A stretch of DNA of 64,000 nucleotides from Neobacillus vireti (GCF_001026695.1 NZ_LDNB01000006.1:133031-197030), one strand, 5' to 3'. Counted from the first letter of the stretch, positions 15,102 through 24,468 are shown. Made by a program: numbers and translations. Notes: a model not told the origin generated them from the sequence alone.

Positions 15102-16802
15102 ATGAAAGATAAAATTATTGGCGAAGAAGTAAAACCGAACCATCCTAAGGAAATGAATCGCCGCGCTTTTTTGCAAAAGACAACGATGGTTGTCGGCGCT
15201 GCTGTGGGTGCAACACTAGTAAACTCATTAACGGGTTTGCCTGTCAGTGCCATATCTAGCTCGTCGGTGTTGAATTCCAATGGAAACAACCCGGATTTAG
15301 TTTTTCCGGTTATTAGTGATGTACATATTAAGTCAAGCGACAATCAAACGTTGGACAAGTTTGTCACGACATTAGAGCAATTAAATCTGGCTGCTCCTAA
15401 ACAAGATGCTTTTGTCGTAGTCGGCGATTTAACGGATAACGGCTATACGGTAGAGTATGATAAATTTTTCAATGTCTATAATTCTAAAAAACAAACACAA
15501 GCTGTTTCGATGTTTGCTATCGGGAATCATGATTACTGGAATGGCTTATCGGTTGCCAATGCTCAAAACCTATTCCTCGAGAAATCGGGGATGGAATCGA
15601 TCTACTACCATAAAGTGATTAAAGGCTATCATTTTATTATCCTTGGGACGGAGGATGGAGTAACAGAGGGTACGTTTTCAGAGCGGCAAATTGGCTGGCT
15701 GGCCGAACATCTCAGAGAGGCGGCAGCTGAAGACTCGCATAAACCTATTTTTGTTTTCCATCATCAGCCTATCATCGGAACAATTTATGGAAGTGAATGG
15801 GGCTTTAAAAAAAATAGAGATCTGTTCTATGATACTTTGAAACCCTATCCACAGGTCATTTCTTTTTCCGGTCATACCCATTATCCGTTAGATGATCCAA
15901 GAATCATCCATCAAAAGGATTTCACCTCGATTGGAACCTCAACGGGTGCTTATTTATGGCTGGAAACGGGAAGGATTCAGGGGGAAGTACCGGAGGGAGC
16001 AGATATCTTGAATCAGGCGCTGATTGTCGAGGTACACCATAACAAGGTATTGATTAAGCGCCGTGATATTCATAACAATGATTGGACGGGAGAGCCGTTT
16101 GAAATCAGCTTCCCTGCTAAGCAAAATAAATTTAAATACACGGACGATCGCGATAAAAAAGCCCCTTACTTTACAGCTGATGCGATGATTTCCATCGCTC
16201 ATGACAAAACGGCAGCTGCAGGTCTCGCAATCATGCTTACCCAGGCAAAGGATAATTTGCTTGTCCATGATTATAAGCTAAAGGCTAAGAACATGGAAAC
16301 AGGAGAAGTTGAGAAGGAATTTCTCGCCTTTTCTGAGTTTTATAAGGATCCTATCCCTAACCCATTAACACTAACGATTAATGGTTTAAAATCGAATACT
16401 CTTTATGAAATTGAAGTATTTGCTCTCGATGCCTTTGCAAATGAAAGTCACAACTCACTGAAAGTGCTTGGCAAAACATCTCAAGGTCCAGCAATAACGC
16501 TTTCGAAACATATATTAACTGGAACTGATGATAAAGTAGATGTGATTGTCGAAAATGTAAGAGTTCCGAATGGGGACTGGGTTGGTCTTTATGAAGTCAG
16601 TGAAAATCCAGGAAGTGTAGCCTCGATTTGGTGGATGTACACAAAAGTGACTGATGGTACATTCAAAGTCACGTATGATCCAAAAAATAATTCTTATCCT
16701 GCACGATACAAAGAAGGCGGAACGTATAAACTCGTATATTTCTATGGCAGCGGCTATGATGTTGTCGCGGAAACGACATTTACCGTGGAGAGCAAAATAT
16801 AA
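15102..16802 (+). CDS. Tat-exported calcineurin-like metallophosphoesterase
   Basis: A 566-residue protein. Residues 15-50 form a twin-arginine signal (NRRAFLQK at 19-26, then a hydrophobic stretch ending VSA). The metallophosphoesterase core has ISDVH (71-75), VVGDLTDNG (107-114), GNHDYW (141-146), FHHQ and SGHTHYPLDD, giving a complete two-metal site. From about residue 340 on are beta-rich domains of fibronectin-like and calcineurin C-terminal type, ending in a carboxyl domain with WVGLYEVSENPG and YPARYKEGGTYKLVYFYGSG. Expected to act outside the membrane on phosphoesters. AAAGGAG precedes ATG 15102. A decayed copy of its last ~410 nt lies at 20533-20926. Confidence 0.92.
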   Translation: MKDKIIGEEVKPNHPKEMNRRAFLQKTTMVVGAAVGATLVNSLTGLPVSAISSSSVLNSNGNNPDLVFPVISDVHIKSSDNQTLDKFVTTLEQLNLAAPKQDAFVVVGDLTDNGYTVEYDKFFNVYNSKKQTQAVSMFAIGNHDYWNGLSVANAQNLFLEKSGMESIYYHKVIKGYHFIILGTEDGVTEGTFSERQIGWLAEHLREAAAEDSHKPIFVFHHQPIIGTIYGSEWGFKKNRDLFYDTLKPYPQVISFSGHTHYPLDDPRIIHQKDFTSIGTSTGAYLWLETGRIQGEVPEGADILNQALIVEVHHNKVLIKRRDIHNNDWTGEPFEISFPAKQNKFKYTDDRDKKAPYFTADAMISIAHDKTAAAGLAIMLTQAKDNLLVHDYKLKAKNMETGEVEKEFLAFSEFYKDPIPNPLTLTINGLKSNTLYEIEVFALDAFANESHNSLKVLGKTSQGPAITLSKHILTGTDDKVDVIVENVRVPNGDWVGLYEVSENPGSVASIWWMYTKVTDGTFKVTYDPKNNSYPARYKEGGTYKLVYFYGSGYDVVAETTFTVESKI

Positions 16803-16856
16803 CCGAAATAAACACGAAAAAGTTCATTCTTAGAGATGGGCTTTTTTCGGCTAATA

Positions 16857-16899
16857 AAAAGGGATAAACTTTAACACCGCAAGTTTACCCTTTCTTATT
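16857..16899 (+). terminator. Terminator after metallophosphoesterase
   Basis: AAAGGGATAAACTT pairs with AAGTTTACCCTTT around a short loop, followed by a T-rich tail. Confidence 0.7.
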
Positions 16900-16920
16900 T
16901 TGAATTAATGGTGTCAATTA

Positions 16921-16970
16921 ATGGTGTCAGGCACCACTCGTGGACATTTGTCCGCGTGGGGTGGACACTA
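16921..16970. repeat. GTGTCAGGCACC / TGGACATTTGTCC dispersed repeat
   Basis: Contains GTGTCAGGCACCACTCGTGG, ACATTTGTCC and GGGGTGGACAC. The same module occurs at 41841, 50284 and, inverted and doubled, at 53126-53252. It sits at a 3' boundary between convergent genes. Confidence 0.7.
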
Positions 16971-16974
16971 AGGT

Positions 16975-17883
16975 CTATAGTTCATCTGCAAAACCGAGCA
17001 AGGCGATTCCTAAGATGACTATTACAATCACGGTATAGTGCTGTTTGCTCAGTTTTTCTTTTAGGAAAATTCTCGATAAGATAATCGAAAAGATGCTATA
17101 AGACGCGATTAGCGGTGCAGCGATGATCGCGTTCTTTGCCATAGCAAACACATAGAAGAACTGGCCTGTTGTTTCCAAAATAGCGGCATATCCTTTGTCG
17201 CGTTCTTTGAAAATCTGAAACTTCTCTTTTTTGATGACTTTAAGGAAAATGAATGACAGCACGGCACAAATAAAAAAGGTAAATTCGTATGCAACTAGGG
17301 CAGCATCCTCGCTGATGAGTTGCAACTCATCCAGGTATATTCCATCCGCAAAGGTTCCAAGTCCATCAAGAATACAGTAGATAATCGGAAAGGTAATCGC
17401 CAGGAAGCCAATTTGATATTTTTTATCAATCTGGACGTTTGTGAGTTTGAGAGCTGCTGATTCAGCTTTCTTTTCTAAAATGGCCAGGCCAAGCACACCT
17501 GTTGTAATTATGGCTACACCAGCTATATGAACAATGCCAAGCTCATGCGGGAAAAAGATAAATAATAGGATAGCCGTTATGGCTCCAGAAGAGTTTTGCA
17601 CGGGTGAGGCAATCGAAAGCTCAATATAACGTAACCCAATATAACCGACCGTCATCGATAAAATGTAAAAGGCCGATACAGGCAAGTATTTTAGTAGATC
17701 GATAGGGTTAAATGCCAGCCCTTTAATGAACAAATATGCCGTTGCGTGCAGACCCATAACCAAGCCGACCATGATGACAATTTTAAGATGGCTGAATTTA
17801 TCATTGCTATCGGTTCCTTTTTTATAAAATAGGTCAGCCCCGCCCCAAGCAAGGGTTGTTAAAAGTGAAAAAACAAACCACAT
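16975..17883 (-). CDS. EamA-family (DMT superfamily) transporter
   Basis: A 302-residue integral membrane protein with about ten TM segments in two EamA repeats. The first opens MWFVFSLLTTLAWGGADLFY and the second starts around YQIGFLAITFPIIYCILDG. A conserved proline/glutamate region near the end of the second repeat (SIFSIILSRIFLKEKLSKQ) is typical of DMT exporters of metabolites. The substrate is unknown. ATG 17883 follows AAGGAGATATTACG. It is inserted between the intact metallophosphoesterase gene and the relic cas promoter, convergent with the former. Confidence 0.88.
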   Translation of the reverse strand: MWFVFSLLTTLAWGGADLFYKKGTDSNDKFSHLKIVIMVGLVMGLHATAYLFIKGLAFNPIDLLKYLPVSAFYILSMTVGYIGLRYIELSIASPVQNSSGAITAILLFIFFPHELGIVHIAGVAIITTGVLGLAILEKKAESAALKLTNVQIDKKYQIGFLAITFPIIYCILDGLGTFADGIYLDELQLISEDAALVAYEFTFFICAVLSFIFLKVIKKEKFQIFKERDKGYAAILETTGQFFYVFAMAKNAIIAAPLIASYSIFSIILSRIFLKEKLSKQHYTVIVIVILGIALLGFADEL

Positions 17884-18150
17884 CGTAATATCTCCTTGTT
17901 TATAGTTTATGTAATGGTAATGAGGCCAATAGAAATGCTAGATTCCAAAACTTTATCATTATAACCCAATGCCTGAGGCAAATCTATCTAATATTCAGGA
18001 TAGATAACGATCTAAAGGGGAAGATCGAATAAAAGCAGGTAAATTTTCGTTTCCTAATAATGGAACCTTAGACAACCACTAAAAATTGATTCTTCTACTT
18101 TTTTACAATAGAAAAAAATATGGGGAATCTGGATAAAAACACAATCGTTA

Positions 18151-18370
18151 TTGACATTTTTGTGAGATAATCCGATTATAGTACTATAATGTTATTTTGA
18201 ATGTTTTGACAATTCAACAGTTGAATTACTTTTGAAGATTAAGAAAAAGATCCCTACTCAAATACAACAAGAAAAGCGGAAGAATAACCAAAAAAGGGTG
18301 ACTTCTGCTTATTTTTATGTTTAAAAAAGCTAAGGAAATTGATATCCCAAGTTCGGGGAAAGATTTTTTT
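18151..18370 (+). promoter_or_regulatory. Relic copy of the cas operon promoter and leader hairpin
   Basis: TTGACATTTTT (18151), 16 nt, then ATAGTACTATA matches the region upstream of cas3 (TTGACATTTTT at 21065, the same 16 nt gap, ATAGTACTATA) with no indel. A hairpin AAGCGGAAG ... CTTCTGCTT (18274-18310) corresponds to GAGCAGAAG ... CTTCTGCTC before cas3. Similarity continues weakly to a TTTTTTT run ending at 18370, the counterpart of the T run just before the cas3 ribosome site. There the sequence switches abruptly to the 3' part of cas2. Confidence 0.75.
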
Positions 18371-18483
18371 GATGAAAATGAAGATAGTCTTAGATTTTAT
18401 CAACAATATAGTATTTGTAAGAACTAGGTAGAACTTATTAGTATGCAAGAATCTATCCATATAGATAGCCTTTTATTTTTTGG
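18371..18483 (+). pseudogene. cas2: cas2 3'-end remnant
   Basis: GATGAAAATGAAGATAGTCT at 18371 is identical to intact cas2 at 29101. The following ~90 nt align with the rest of cas2 (TTTTATCA, ATAGATAGCC, then the poly-T end) with many changes. The cas2 stop TAG is altered to TGG. No start codon or upstream two-thirds of the gene remains. The junction at 18370/18371 fuses it to the relic cas3 5' UTR, indicating one large internal deletion of a former cas operon. Confidence 0.8.
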
Positions 18484-18650
18484 TGCGAGTGTGTAGTGTA
18501 CATATTTTTTCTGGGAGTTTCGCACCTGAATTTCAATGTTTTATTAATGGAATTTGTTATAATTTGTATATAGTTCTTTTTTAATAAAGAAAATAGTGTG
18601 TTTTTGATCAAAAATTACCTACTTTTAAGTAATTTTGGTTAAAAATCGCT
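18484..18650 (+). promoter_or_regulatory. CRISPR leader of array 1
   Basis: 167 nt, AT-rich, collinear with the 168 nt leader of array 2 (29215-29382). Shared blocks include TGCGAGTGT, CTGGGAG, TTCGCACCTGA, AAAGAAAATAGTGTGTTTT and TTACCTA, then a repeat-proximal CGCT. The leader is on the left, consistent with degenerate repeats on the right end of the array. Confidence 0.8.
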
Positions 18651-20532
18651 GTCGCACTCCTCGTGAGTGCGTGGATTGAAATTTCTGCTGTTGGTAATGT
18701 GTGGGATTCTATTAAGTCGCACTCCTCGTGAGTGCGTGGATTGAAATTTAGAAGGTAATCGTGGAGGCGGTAGGCGGAAAGTCGCACTCCTCGTGAGTGC
18801 GTGGATTGAAATCCCGAAAGAAGCGCAATTGGCTGCCTCTGAGGAAGTCGCACTCCTCGTGAGTGCGTGGATTGAAATCTGCGCCATCTGCGATTCCACT
18901 GCCAGTCCGTCCAGTCGCACTCCTCGTGAGTGCGTGGATTGAAATAAGCAGCTGTATTGGCCCGTGTGCTAGGAATTACGTCGCACTCCTCGTGAGTGCG
19001 TGGATTGAAATCTAAGCTAGCCCAAGTATCCATACGATAAAGGACGTCGCACTCCTCGTGAGTGCGTGGATTGAAATAACAATGTTTATGGCATCTCAGG
19101 CTGCAGAAGGTCGTCGCACTCCTCGTGAGTGCGTGGATTGAAATAATAGAAGGTGGAACTGTAAGAAATGTTTCGTCAGGTCGCACTCCTCGTGAGTGCG
19201 TGGATTGAAATATGGAACTTACTTCAAAATAGCAGTTAGCGAATTAGTCGCACTCCTCGTGAGTGCGTGGATTGAAATGCAATGATGCGTGAATCGGCTC
19301 ATCGTGCTAAACGGTCGCACTCCTCGTGAGTGCGTGGATTGAAATCTCACCACGATATTCAATACCCATCTAAAACCGCCGTCGCACTCCTCGTGAGTGC
19401 GTGGATTGAAATTTCCATTCACCGTTGATGATGTGGATGAAAAACTGTCGCACTCCTCGTGAGTGCGTGGATTGAAATTTTCGCTGTGCCGATAAATAAA
19501 AACTCATCGCCGTCGCACTCCTCGTGAGTGCGTGGATTGAAATAGGTGGCGCTCTTAGGTCACACCTTAAACAGCGACGGTCGCACTCCTCGTGAGTGCG
19601 TGGATTGAAATACGATCGTTAAATACTTGATTTTGATAGTAGGAGTCGCACTCCTCGTGAGTGCGTGGATTGAAATTATTACACCAACTTTATTACCGGT
19701 ATAATCGATGTCGCACTCCTCGTGAGTGCGTGGATTGAAATCCTCCGGCATCGCAATATCTACACCGCTATGTGGCGTCGCACTCCTCGTGAGTGCGTGG
19801 ATTGAAATAAAAGTAAAGTAAACTTGTCCGTTCTCATTAATGTCGCACTCCTCGTGAGTGCGTGGATTGAAATACGTGAGGTAAAGACTGCGAAAAGTGG
19901 ATTAGTGTCGCACTCCTCGTGAGTGCGTGGATTGAAATCATTCGTTTTAACCCCAGGACCGCACGGCTACGTCGCACTCCTCGTGAGTGCGTGGATTGAA
20001 ATATTAAGACTAATACCAACGGCAGCCGCAAGGTCTTGTCGCACTCCTCGTGAGTGCGTGGATTGAAATCGGTACTTGGCTTTATCGCTGCTGGACAGCC
20101 CATCGTCGCACTCCTCGTGAGTGCGTGGATTGAAATACGGAACATGGTGTCCATTCGAGTAGCTGAATTCGTCGCACTCCTCGTGAGTGCGTGGATTGAA
20201 ATATTAAGACTAATACCAACGGCAGCCGCAAGGTCTGTCGCACTCCTCGTGAGTGCGTGGATTGAAATGCAAGATCTTTTCGAAGCAGCCAACCGTGCTC
20301 AGTCGCACTCCTCGTGAGTGCGTGGATTGAAATTATTATTGGCTTTCAAAGGATCTCGGTCACATCAGTCGCACTCCTCGTGAGTGCGTGGATTGAAATC
20401 ATTATTGGCTCGAAGCCGCTTGCCGTGCCGCCGGTCGCACTCCTCGTGAGTGCGTGGATTTAGATTTTTGGGATAGGGATATCTTCATCCATGAAAACGT
20501 GTCGCACTCTTCGTGAGTGCATGGATTGAAAT
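18651..20532 (+). CRISPR. Type I-C CRISPR array 1 (29 repeats, 28 spacers)
   Basis: A 32 nt repeat beginning GTCGCACTCCTCGTGAGTGC and ending GTGGATTGAAAT, spacers 32-36 nt. Repeats 1-27 are identical; repeat 28 (20434) ends TTTAGAT and repeat 29 (20501) has two substitutions, marking the trailer end. The repeat stem is GCACTC/GAGTGC. Spacers 21 (20003-20037) and 24 (20203-20236) are the same sequence, differing by one terminal T. Repeat family, leader and linked genes all indicate subtype I-C; no cas gene is attached on its own leader side except the cas2 remnant. Confidence 0.97.
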
Positions 20533-20926
20533 CGAATGCGATTTATGAGATGAAGGTCCAAGTTATAAAGAAAGTGAAAACTTTTTGAAGGTAATGGGGA
20601 AAACATCACAAGGGCCGGCAATAACCCTATCAAAAAATATGTTAAATGGAATCAATGATAAAGTAGATGTAGTTGTTGAAATGTTAGAGTTCCTAAATGG
20701 CGACTGAATAGGGCTTTATGAAGTGGGTGAGAATCCAGGGAATACGGCTTCTATTTGATGGATGTATACGAATGTCACCGACGGAACATGTTAATTTACC
20801 TTTGATCCAAAAAATAACCTCAATCCGGCAAGATACAAAGAAGGCGGAGCGTATAAATTAGTTTATTTCTATGGCAGCGGGTATGACGCTGTTGCTGAAA
20901 CGATGTTTATGGTCGGGAGTATTTAG
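20533..20926 (+). pseudogene. Decayed copy of the metallophosphoesterase 3' end
   Basis: From the edge of the last array 1 repeat onward the sequence aligns with 16391-16802 of the phosphoesterase gene. Shared runs include AAAACATCACAAGG-like, GATAAAGTAGATGT and TTCTATGGCAGCGG. Translation recovers GKTSQGPAITLSK and RYKEGGAYKLVYFYGSGYD. It has in-frame stops at both former Trp codons (TGG to TGA near 20706 and 20758), a TAA further on and small indels. There is no start codon. It represents roughly residues 431-566 only. Confidence 0.85.
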
Positions 20927-21064
20927 GATCAATGGCTTTATTAGCAGTAAGTTTTCTAGTTGTTGGGGGAACTTACAGGTGATTTATTTTTAGCGTATAC
21001 TATATTACTTTTTAAAACGTAAATAGTATAAGTGTGTTGAGAATATGTAAAAATGTGATAGTGG

Positions 21065-21110
21065 TTGACATTTTTAGATATAAAATACAAAATAGTACTA
21101 TAGTCTTGTT
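21065..21110 (+). promoter_or_regulatory. Probable cas operon promoter
   Basis: TTGACA at 21065-21070 with an AT-rich -10 region about 17 nt later (CAAAAT), followed by the palindromic ATAGTACTATA. The same arrangement is conserved in the relic copy at 18151, arguing that it is functional sequence. The gap to the cas3 start is about 180 nt, leaving room for a structured 5' UTR. Confidence 0.55.
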
Positions 21111-21177
21111 TATTGTGTAATTGTATATAGTCGATTGGATTTTTAGGGATTACATCACAATTGAAAAACAACGAGTA

Positions 21178-21219
21178 GAGCAGAAGGTAACACCTTTAGG
21201 GGTAGCTTCTGCTCTTTTT
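21178..21219 (+). terminator. Terminator-like hairpin in the cas operon leader
   Basis: GAGCAGAAG (21178) pairs perfectly with CTTCTGCTC (21206), with an inner CACC/GGGG helix, and is followed by TTTTT. It lies between the probable promoter and cas3, so it would stop transcription unless read through. The relic copy keeps the helix with a paired G-C to A-U change. It could be an attenuator of cas expression or terminate array 1 transcription. Confidence 0.7.
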
Positions 21220-21289
21220 GCGTAAATTGAAATTTCCCCGTATCTAATCTAGCTGTTGTTCTATCTATTTTTTTACGAGGAGGGATTAA

Positions 21290-23719
21290 ATGAGTTATAT
21301 TGCTCACATCCGTGAAAGTGATAATCAGATCCAAACTGTTGAAGAGCATTTATTAGATGTAAAAGAATTAGCGGAATCCTATGGAGAAAAGCTTGGTGTA
21401 AAACATTTAGCAGGTCTTGCCGGGATGCTGCATGATCTAGGTAAGTATTCCAATGAGTTTAGGGATTACATAATAGAAGCCGTAAATAATCCCGATGCAC
21501 CACCCAAAAGGGGAAGCGTCGACCATTCAACTGCAGGTGGGAAACTATTGTATGAAATTTTTCATACAACGAAAATTACTCGTAACACAGGGTTGGTAGC
21601 CGAAGTAGTAGGAAATGCTATTATTTCCCACCATTCGTATCTTCAAGACTTTTTGAATCCAGACTTAGAATCAAACTATTTAAGTAGAGTTCGTGATAAG
21701 GAATTGGCTGAATTCTCTAGGTCAAAGCAAGCCTTTTTTGAACATGTCATGAGCGAAAAGGATTTTTATGATTATGTTGGTAAGGCTGCTGAAGAACTGG
21801 AGACCTTTTTAGCTAATGAATCCTCGGTGAATAATGAAAAGCAATTGATGTTCTTAACAAAGTTTATCTTTAGTACATTAATTGATGCCGACCGAACAAA
21901 TACAAGATTATTTGAAGAAAATAGGAGCAATGAATCTGTAGAAGATTTTGAAGCCTTGTTTAATACCTATTATGAAAGACTAACGGCGAAAATTAATTCA
22001 TTTAATCAACATCCGAATGCCCATACTCCTATTAATCTTCTAAGAACAAAGATGTCAGATCAATGTGATCTTTTTGCGGAGAAGCCATCAGGAATATACA
22101 CATTATCCATTCCTACTGGCGGTGGGAAAACTTTAGCAAGTTTACGATATGCACTAAAACACGCCAAACTATTTAACAAAAAACGGATTATTTATGTGGT
22201 CCCCTATACAACGATTATTGAGCAAAATGCGGAAGAAGTTAGAAAAATATTAATGGATGAAGCAAATATTTTAGAGCATCATTCCAACGTTATAGAAGAT
22301 GTGAACGATAATGATGAAAGTCAATCTGGTAAGATGAGTCTCCAGCAGAAGCTAAAACTAGCTAAGGATAATTGGGATTCTCCGATTATATTTACAACGA
22401 TGGTGCAATTTTTGAATGTGTTTTATGCGAAAGGAAGCAGAAATATTAGAAGGCTGCATAACTTAAGTGAGTCGGTGATTATTTTTGATGAAGTCCAAAA
22501 GGTCCCTATTTCATGTGTATCCTTATTTAATCAGGCATTAAACTTTTTAAAAATATATGCTCATTCCAGTATTGTTCTTTGCACTGCCACCCAGCCTGCA
22601 CTGGATTTTGTCGAACATAAACTAGAAATAAATACGGATGCAGAAATGATTGAAGATCTGGATCATGTTATTGAAGCTTTTAAACGGGTGGAAATTATTG
22701 ATCAAGCAACTAATGAAGTGTTTAATAATGAAAAGCTTGCTGAATTTGTTGAAGCAAAAATGGAGGAAGTTCAAAGTGTTTTAGTCATTTTAAATACGAA
22801 ATCTGTGGTTAAAAAACTATATGAACAATTACTAGAGAAAGAGAATGGCTTTCCAATATACCATCTAAGCACATCGATGTGTGCTGCACATCGGAATAAG
22901 ATTCTAGATGAGGTAAGGGCTCAGCTTAATGAGGGCAATAAGATCATTTGTATTAGCACGCAACTGATTGAAGCAGGAGTAGATGTAAGTTTTGATTGTG
23001 TGATTCGTTCCCTAGCAGGGTTGGACTCTATTGCTCAAGCTGCAGGCAGATGTAATCGACACGGTGAAAAGAGTATTCAAAATGTCTATGTGATTGATCA
23101 TGGAGAAGAAAACCTAAATCACTTAAAAGAGATTAAAGTAGGAAAACAGATATCAAGAAGAATTCTTGTTGATATAAGAAAAGACAATACCAATCACGGG
23201 GGGCATATTTTATCAACCCAAGCAATGGACAGGTTTTTTAAAGAGTTCTATACCGAATTTGAATCGAATTTGAATTATTTTATACCAAAGTTAAAAAAGG
23301 AAATGACCGAATTATTGACAGCAACAAAGACAAAATATAGTTATCATGATTCCTATTATATTAATAATGAGAAAAAGAGTCTTCCATTATTCTTAGCCAA
23401 TAGTTATAGAACAGCAGCGGAACATTTTCATGTGATTGATAATTTAACCACATCAGTGATTGTTCCGTATGAGGCTGGGAGGGAAATTATTGCTGATTTG
23501 AATGGTAATGGATCGATTGAAGACCTTTCAAAATTATTAAAGAAAGCCCAGCAGTATACGATTAATCTTTTTAAATTTGAAAAAGAGCGCTTAGCTGAAA
23601 ATGAGGGACTGGTAAGCCTTATGGATGGGAAAATATTAGCTCTTAAAGAGGGGGCATATAATAAGAGGTTTGGACTTAATCTTGAAAATGATAGTCCATT
23701 TGATTCTCTTATGATTTAA
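21290..23719 (+). CDS. cas3: Cas3 helicase-nuclease, type I-C
   Basis: An 809-residue HD nuclease plus SF2 helicase fusion. The HD domain shows His20, LHDLGKYS (47-54), VDHS (77-80) and ISHHSYL. Helicase motifs are SIPTGGGKT (Walker A, about 273-281), FDEVQKVP (motif II, a DEVQ variant of DEAH, about 399), CTATQP (motif III) and AQAAGRCNRHG (motif VI). Cas3 is recruited by Cascade to the R-loop and degrades target DNA. ATG 21290 follows GAGGAGGGA. First gene of the cas operon, 24 nt or more from cas5. All key motifs are intact, so interference should be functional. Confidence 0.97.
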   Translation: MSYIAHIRESDNQIQTVEEHLLDVKELAESYGEKLGVKHLAGLAGMLHDLGKYSNEFRDYIIEAVNNPDAPPKRGSVDHSTAGGKLLYEIFHTTKITRNTGLVAEVVGNAIISHHSYLQDFLNPDLESNYLSRVRDKELAEFSRSKQAFFEHVMSEKDFYDYVGKAAEELETFLANESSVNNEKQLMFLTKFIFSTLIDADRTNTRLFEENRSNESVEDFEALFNTYYERLTAKINSFNQHPNAHTPINLLRTKMSDQCDLFAEKPSGIYTLSIPTGGGKTLASLRYALKHAKLFNKKRIIYVVPYTTIIEQNAEEVRKILMDEANILEHHSNVIEDVNDNDESQSGKMSLQQKLKLAKDNWDSPIIFTTMVQFLNVFYAKGSRNIRRLHNLSESVIIFDEVQKVPISCVSLFNQALNFLKIYAHSSIVLCTATQPALDFVEHKLEINTDAEMIEDLDHVIEAFKRVEIIDQATNEVFNNEKLAEFVEAKMEEVQSVLVILNTKSVVKKLYEQLLEKENGFPIYHLSTSMCAAHRNKILDEVRAQLNEGNKIICISTQLIEAGVDVSFDCVIRSLAGLDSIAQAAGRCNRHGEKSIQNVYVIDHGEENLNHLKEIKVGKQISRRILVDIRKDNTNHGGHILSTQAMDRFFKEFYTEFESNLNYFIPKLKKEMTELLTATKTKYSYHDSYYINNEKKSLPLFLANSYRTAAEHFHVIDNLTTSVIVPYEAGREIIADLNGNGSIEDLSKLLKKAQQYTINLFKFEKERLAENEGLVSLMDGKILALKEGAYNKRFGLNLENDSPFDSLMI

Positions 23720-23752
23720 AAACCAATTAAGCAATGAGAGGAGGTGATATTT

Positions 23753-24457
23753 GTGAGGAATGCTATTGAATTTGAAGTCTATGGAAATTATGCCTTATTC
23801 ACCGATCCCTTAACAAAGATGGGCGGGGAAAAGTTATCCTACCAGATTCCAACTTACCAAGCCTTGAAGGGGATAGTTGAAAGTATCTACTGGAAGCCAA
23901 CACTGTTAATGGTAGTGGATGAAGTCCGTGTTATGAACGCAATACGGATGGAGTCAAAGGGGATTCGCCCAATTGAATACGGTGGTGGGAATACGCTTGC
24001 CAACTATACTTATCTAAAAGATGTTCGCTATCAGGTGCGAGCTCATTTTATGTTTAACCCCTATCGGCCGGAAATGGCCTTTGATCGAAACGAGAATAAG
24101 CACCATAACATCCTGAAACGTTCTCTTAACGCAGGTGGACGAAGGGACATTTTTCTTGGCACTAGAGAATGTCAAGCCTATGTCGAACCATGTGTTTTTG
24201 GTGGAGGGAAAGGATTTTATGACAATTATGGCGATATTCATATGGGAACGATAATTCACGGAATTAATTATCCGGACGAAACAGGAAGAAACGAAATGGA
24301 AGTACGGATATGGAATCCTGTGATGAAGGATGGCGTTATTAAATTTATTAGACCTGATCAGTGTACGCAAATTCGCAAGATTACCGACATGGAAATGAAG
24401 CAGTTTAATAATACAAATGTGGAATCCGCAGATAATTTGCTTAAGCAATTGGAATAG
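23753..24457 (+). CDS. cas5c: Cas5c (Cas5d) crRNA-processing endonuclease
   Basis: A 234-residue type I-C Cas5. In this subtype Cas5 replaces Cas6: it cuts the repeat RNA and stays on the 5' handle in Cascade. With GTG 23753 as the start, Tyr46 and Lys116-His117 fall exactly at the numbering of the catalytic triad reported for Bacillus halodurans Cas5d, supporting this start over GTG 23744. AGAGGAGGTGA also sits 8 nt before 23753. Seen: [14 protein letters not shown], a glycine-rich [13 protein letters not shown] and [10 protein letters not shown]. It lies between cas3 and cas8c with short gaps. One enzyme must process both repeat variants. Confidence 0.95.
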   Translation: MRNAIEFEVYGNYALFTDPLTKMGGEKLSYQIPTYQALKGIVESIYWKPTLLMVVDEVRVMNAIRMESKGIRPIEYGGGNTLANYTYLKDVRYQVRAHFMFNPYRPEMAFDRNENKHHNILKRSLNAGGRRDIFLGTRECQAYVEPCVFGGGKGFYDNYGDIHMGTIIHGINYPDETGRNEMEVRIWNPVMKDGVIKFIRPDQCTQIRKITDMEMKQFNNTNVESADNLLKQLE

Positions 24458-24468
24458 GAGGTGAATAA

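Noticed and set aside
18254..18460. 68-codon minus-strand frame before array 1
   Set aside because: It lies antisense to the relic cas leader and cas2 remnant, which explains the sequence better.
18608..20317. Long open frames running through array 1 on both strands
   Set aside because: They are read-through of the CRISPR repeat (translated as recurring NPRTHEECD or SIHALTRSAT) and have no ribosome sites or domains.
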